Positions 63,938-64,000 of a stretch of 64,000 bases of DNA are shown in pieces; positions within the stretch are counted from its first letter, which is position 1; each line of letters begins with the position of its first letter. The translations under genes and the position numbers were made by a program. The notes beneath the pieces were generated by a model. It searched no databases, was not told where the DNA came from, and saw only the letters and a program-made list of their open reading frames with translations. The stretch is from NCBI RefSeq assembly GCF_001541095.1, contig NZ_LMXH01000003.1, forward strand, positions 62,001-126,000. The letters are read 5' to 3'. Source of the DNA: Paenibacillus sp. FJAT-26967. Lineage in GTDB: Bacteria > Bacillota > Bacilli > Paenibacillales > NBRC-103111.

Positions 63938-64000
63938 TTAAGAGGAGGATTTCTCCAGCAGTTCTTCATACTTGTTCAGATACTTGACCACGGATAGAAC
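63938..64000 (-). CDS. C-terminal end of an unidentified protein (cut by window)
   Basis: Reading leftward from the edge, 20 codons encode VLSVVKYLNKYEELLEKSSS and end in TAA at 63940-63938. The heptad-like helix and Ser-rich end do not identify a family. A good terminator downstream supports that it is a real gene end. Confidence 0.6.
   Translation of the reverse strand, partial: VLSVVKYLNKYEELLEKSSS

Overview
The window looks like a chromosomal segment of an endospore-forming Firmicute of the Paenibacillaceae (Paenibacillus or a close relative). Supporting signs are a GC content near 50 %, strong AGGAGG ribosome binding sites, sigma-A promoters, an alpha/beta-type spore protein, Gram-positive RNA regulators (preQ1-I riboswitch, leucine T-box, L20 leader with an ATT-initiated infC) and many B. 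subtilis-type housekeeping genes. It is a mosaic of core-genome operons. I see no transposase, phage, CRISPR array, rRNA or tRNA gene.

Layout. 1-5.8 kb: end of an exopolysaccharide/glycan operon (NAD-sugar epimerase cut by the window edge, galU, UDP-glucose dehydrogenase, then a PglC/PglD/PglE-like set). 5.9-9.9 kb: small proteins, DUF2621 protein, endonuclease IV with an unusual C-terminal extension, purU, a membrane protein. 10-16.3 kb: central metabolism (tkt, ppnP, a beta-hydroxyacid dehydrogenase, pgi with a TTG start) and an IMPACT-family protein. 16.3-20.6 kb: TetR regulator, YjbQ, DUF1128, an Sm-like protein with a Gly/Tyr tail, an HSP20-like gene with a disturbed 3' end, a SASP and a GtrB-like glycosyltransferase. 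20.9-22.6 kb: catalase with overlapping PerR- and Fur-type boxes. 22.7-24.7 kb: orphan hybrid histidine kinase. 24.8-27.9 kb: queuosine precursor genes queC-D-E and queF with a preQ1 riboswitch.

28-45.8 kb: small conserved proteins, an RluA-type pseudouridine synthase, an ABC-2 exporter, a B12-binding radical SAM protein, a LacI-type regulator diverging from a Cof-type phosphatase, manA behind the tRNA-modification pair mnmL/mnmM, a secreted WGxxGxxG protein, trmB, and a UgtP-like glycolipid synthase with a PAP2 phosphatase. 45.8-46.9 kb is an unusually long gene-free stretch ahead of a processive family-2 glycosyltransferase. 48.1-49.6 kb: infC-rpmI-rplT with L20 leader. 49.7-56.3 kb: branched-chain amino acid genes (ilvB-ilvN-ilvC under a Leu T-box, an aminotransferase, leuB). 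56.3-57.6 kb: 2-Cys peroxiredoxin behind a PerR/Fur hybrid box and a GcvH-like protein lacking the lipoyl lysine. 57.7-63.4 kb: a tripartite tricarboxylate transporter (tctC-B-A) with its CitA/CitB-type two-component system. The right edge holds a DUF2164 protein and the last 20 codons of an unidentified gene.

Themes that link the genes: carbon flow (pgi, tkt, manA, galU) feeds sugar nucleotides to the surface-polysaccharide genes; peroxide defence (catalase, peroxiredoxin) shares one operator type; RNA-based regulation controls three biosynthetic or translation operons; several genes modify tRNA or rRNA (que genes, mnmL/M, trmB, RluA). I found no clear new multi-gene defence or mobile system. 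The most unusual items are the GcvH-like protein, the Sm-like Gly/Tyr protein, the WGxxGxxG protein, the long ilvN-ilvC hairpin, the hybrid PerR/Fur boxes and the 1.07-kb gene-free region.
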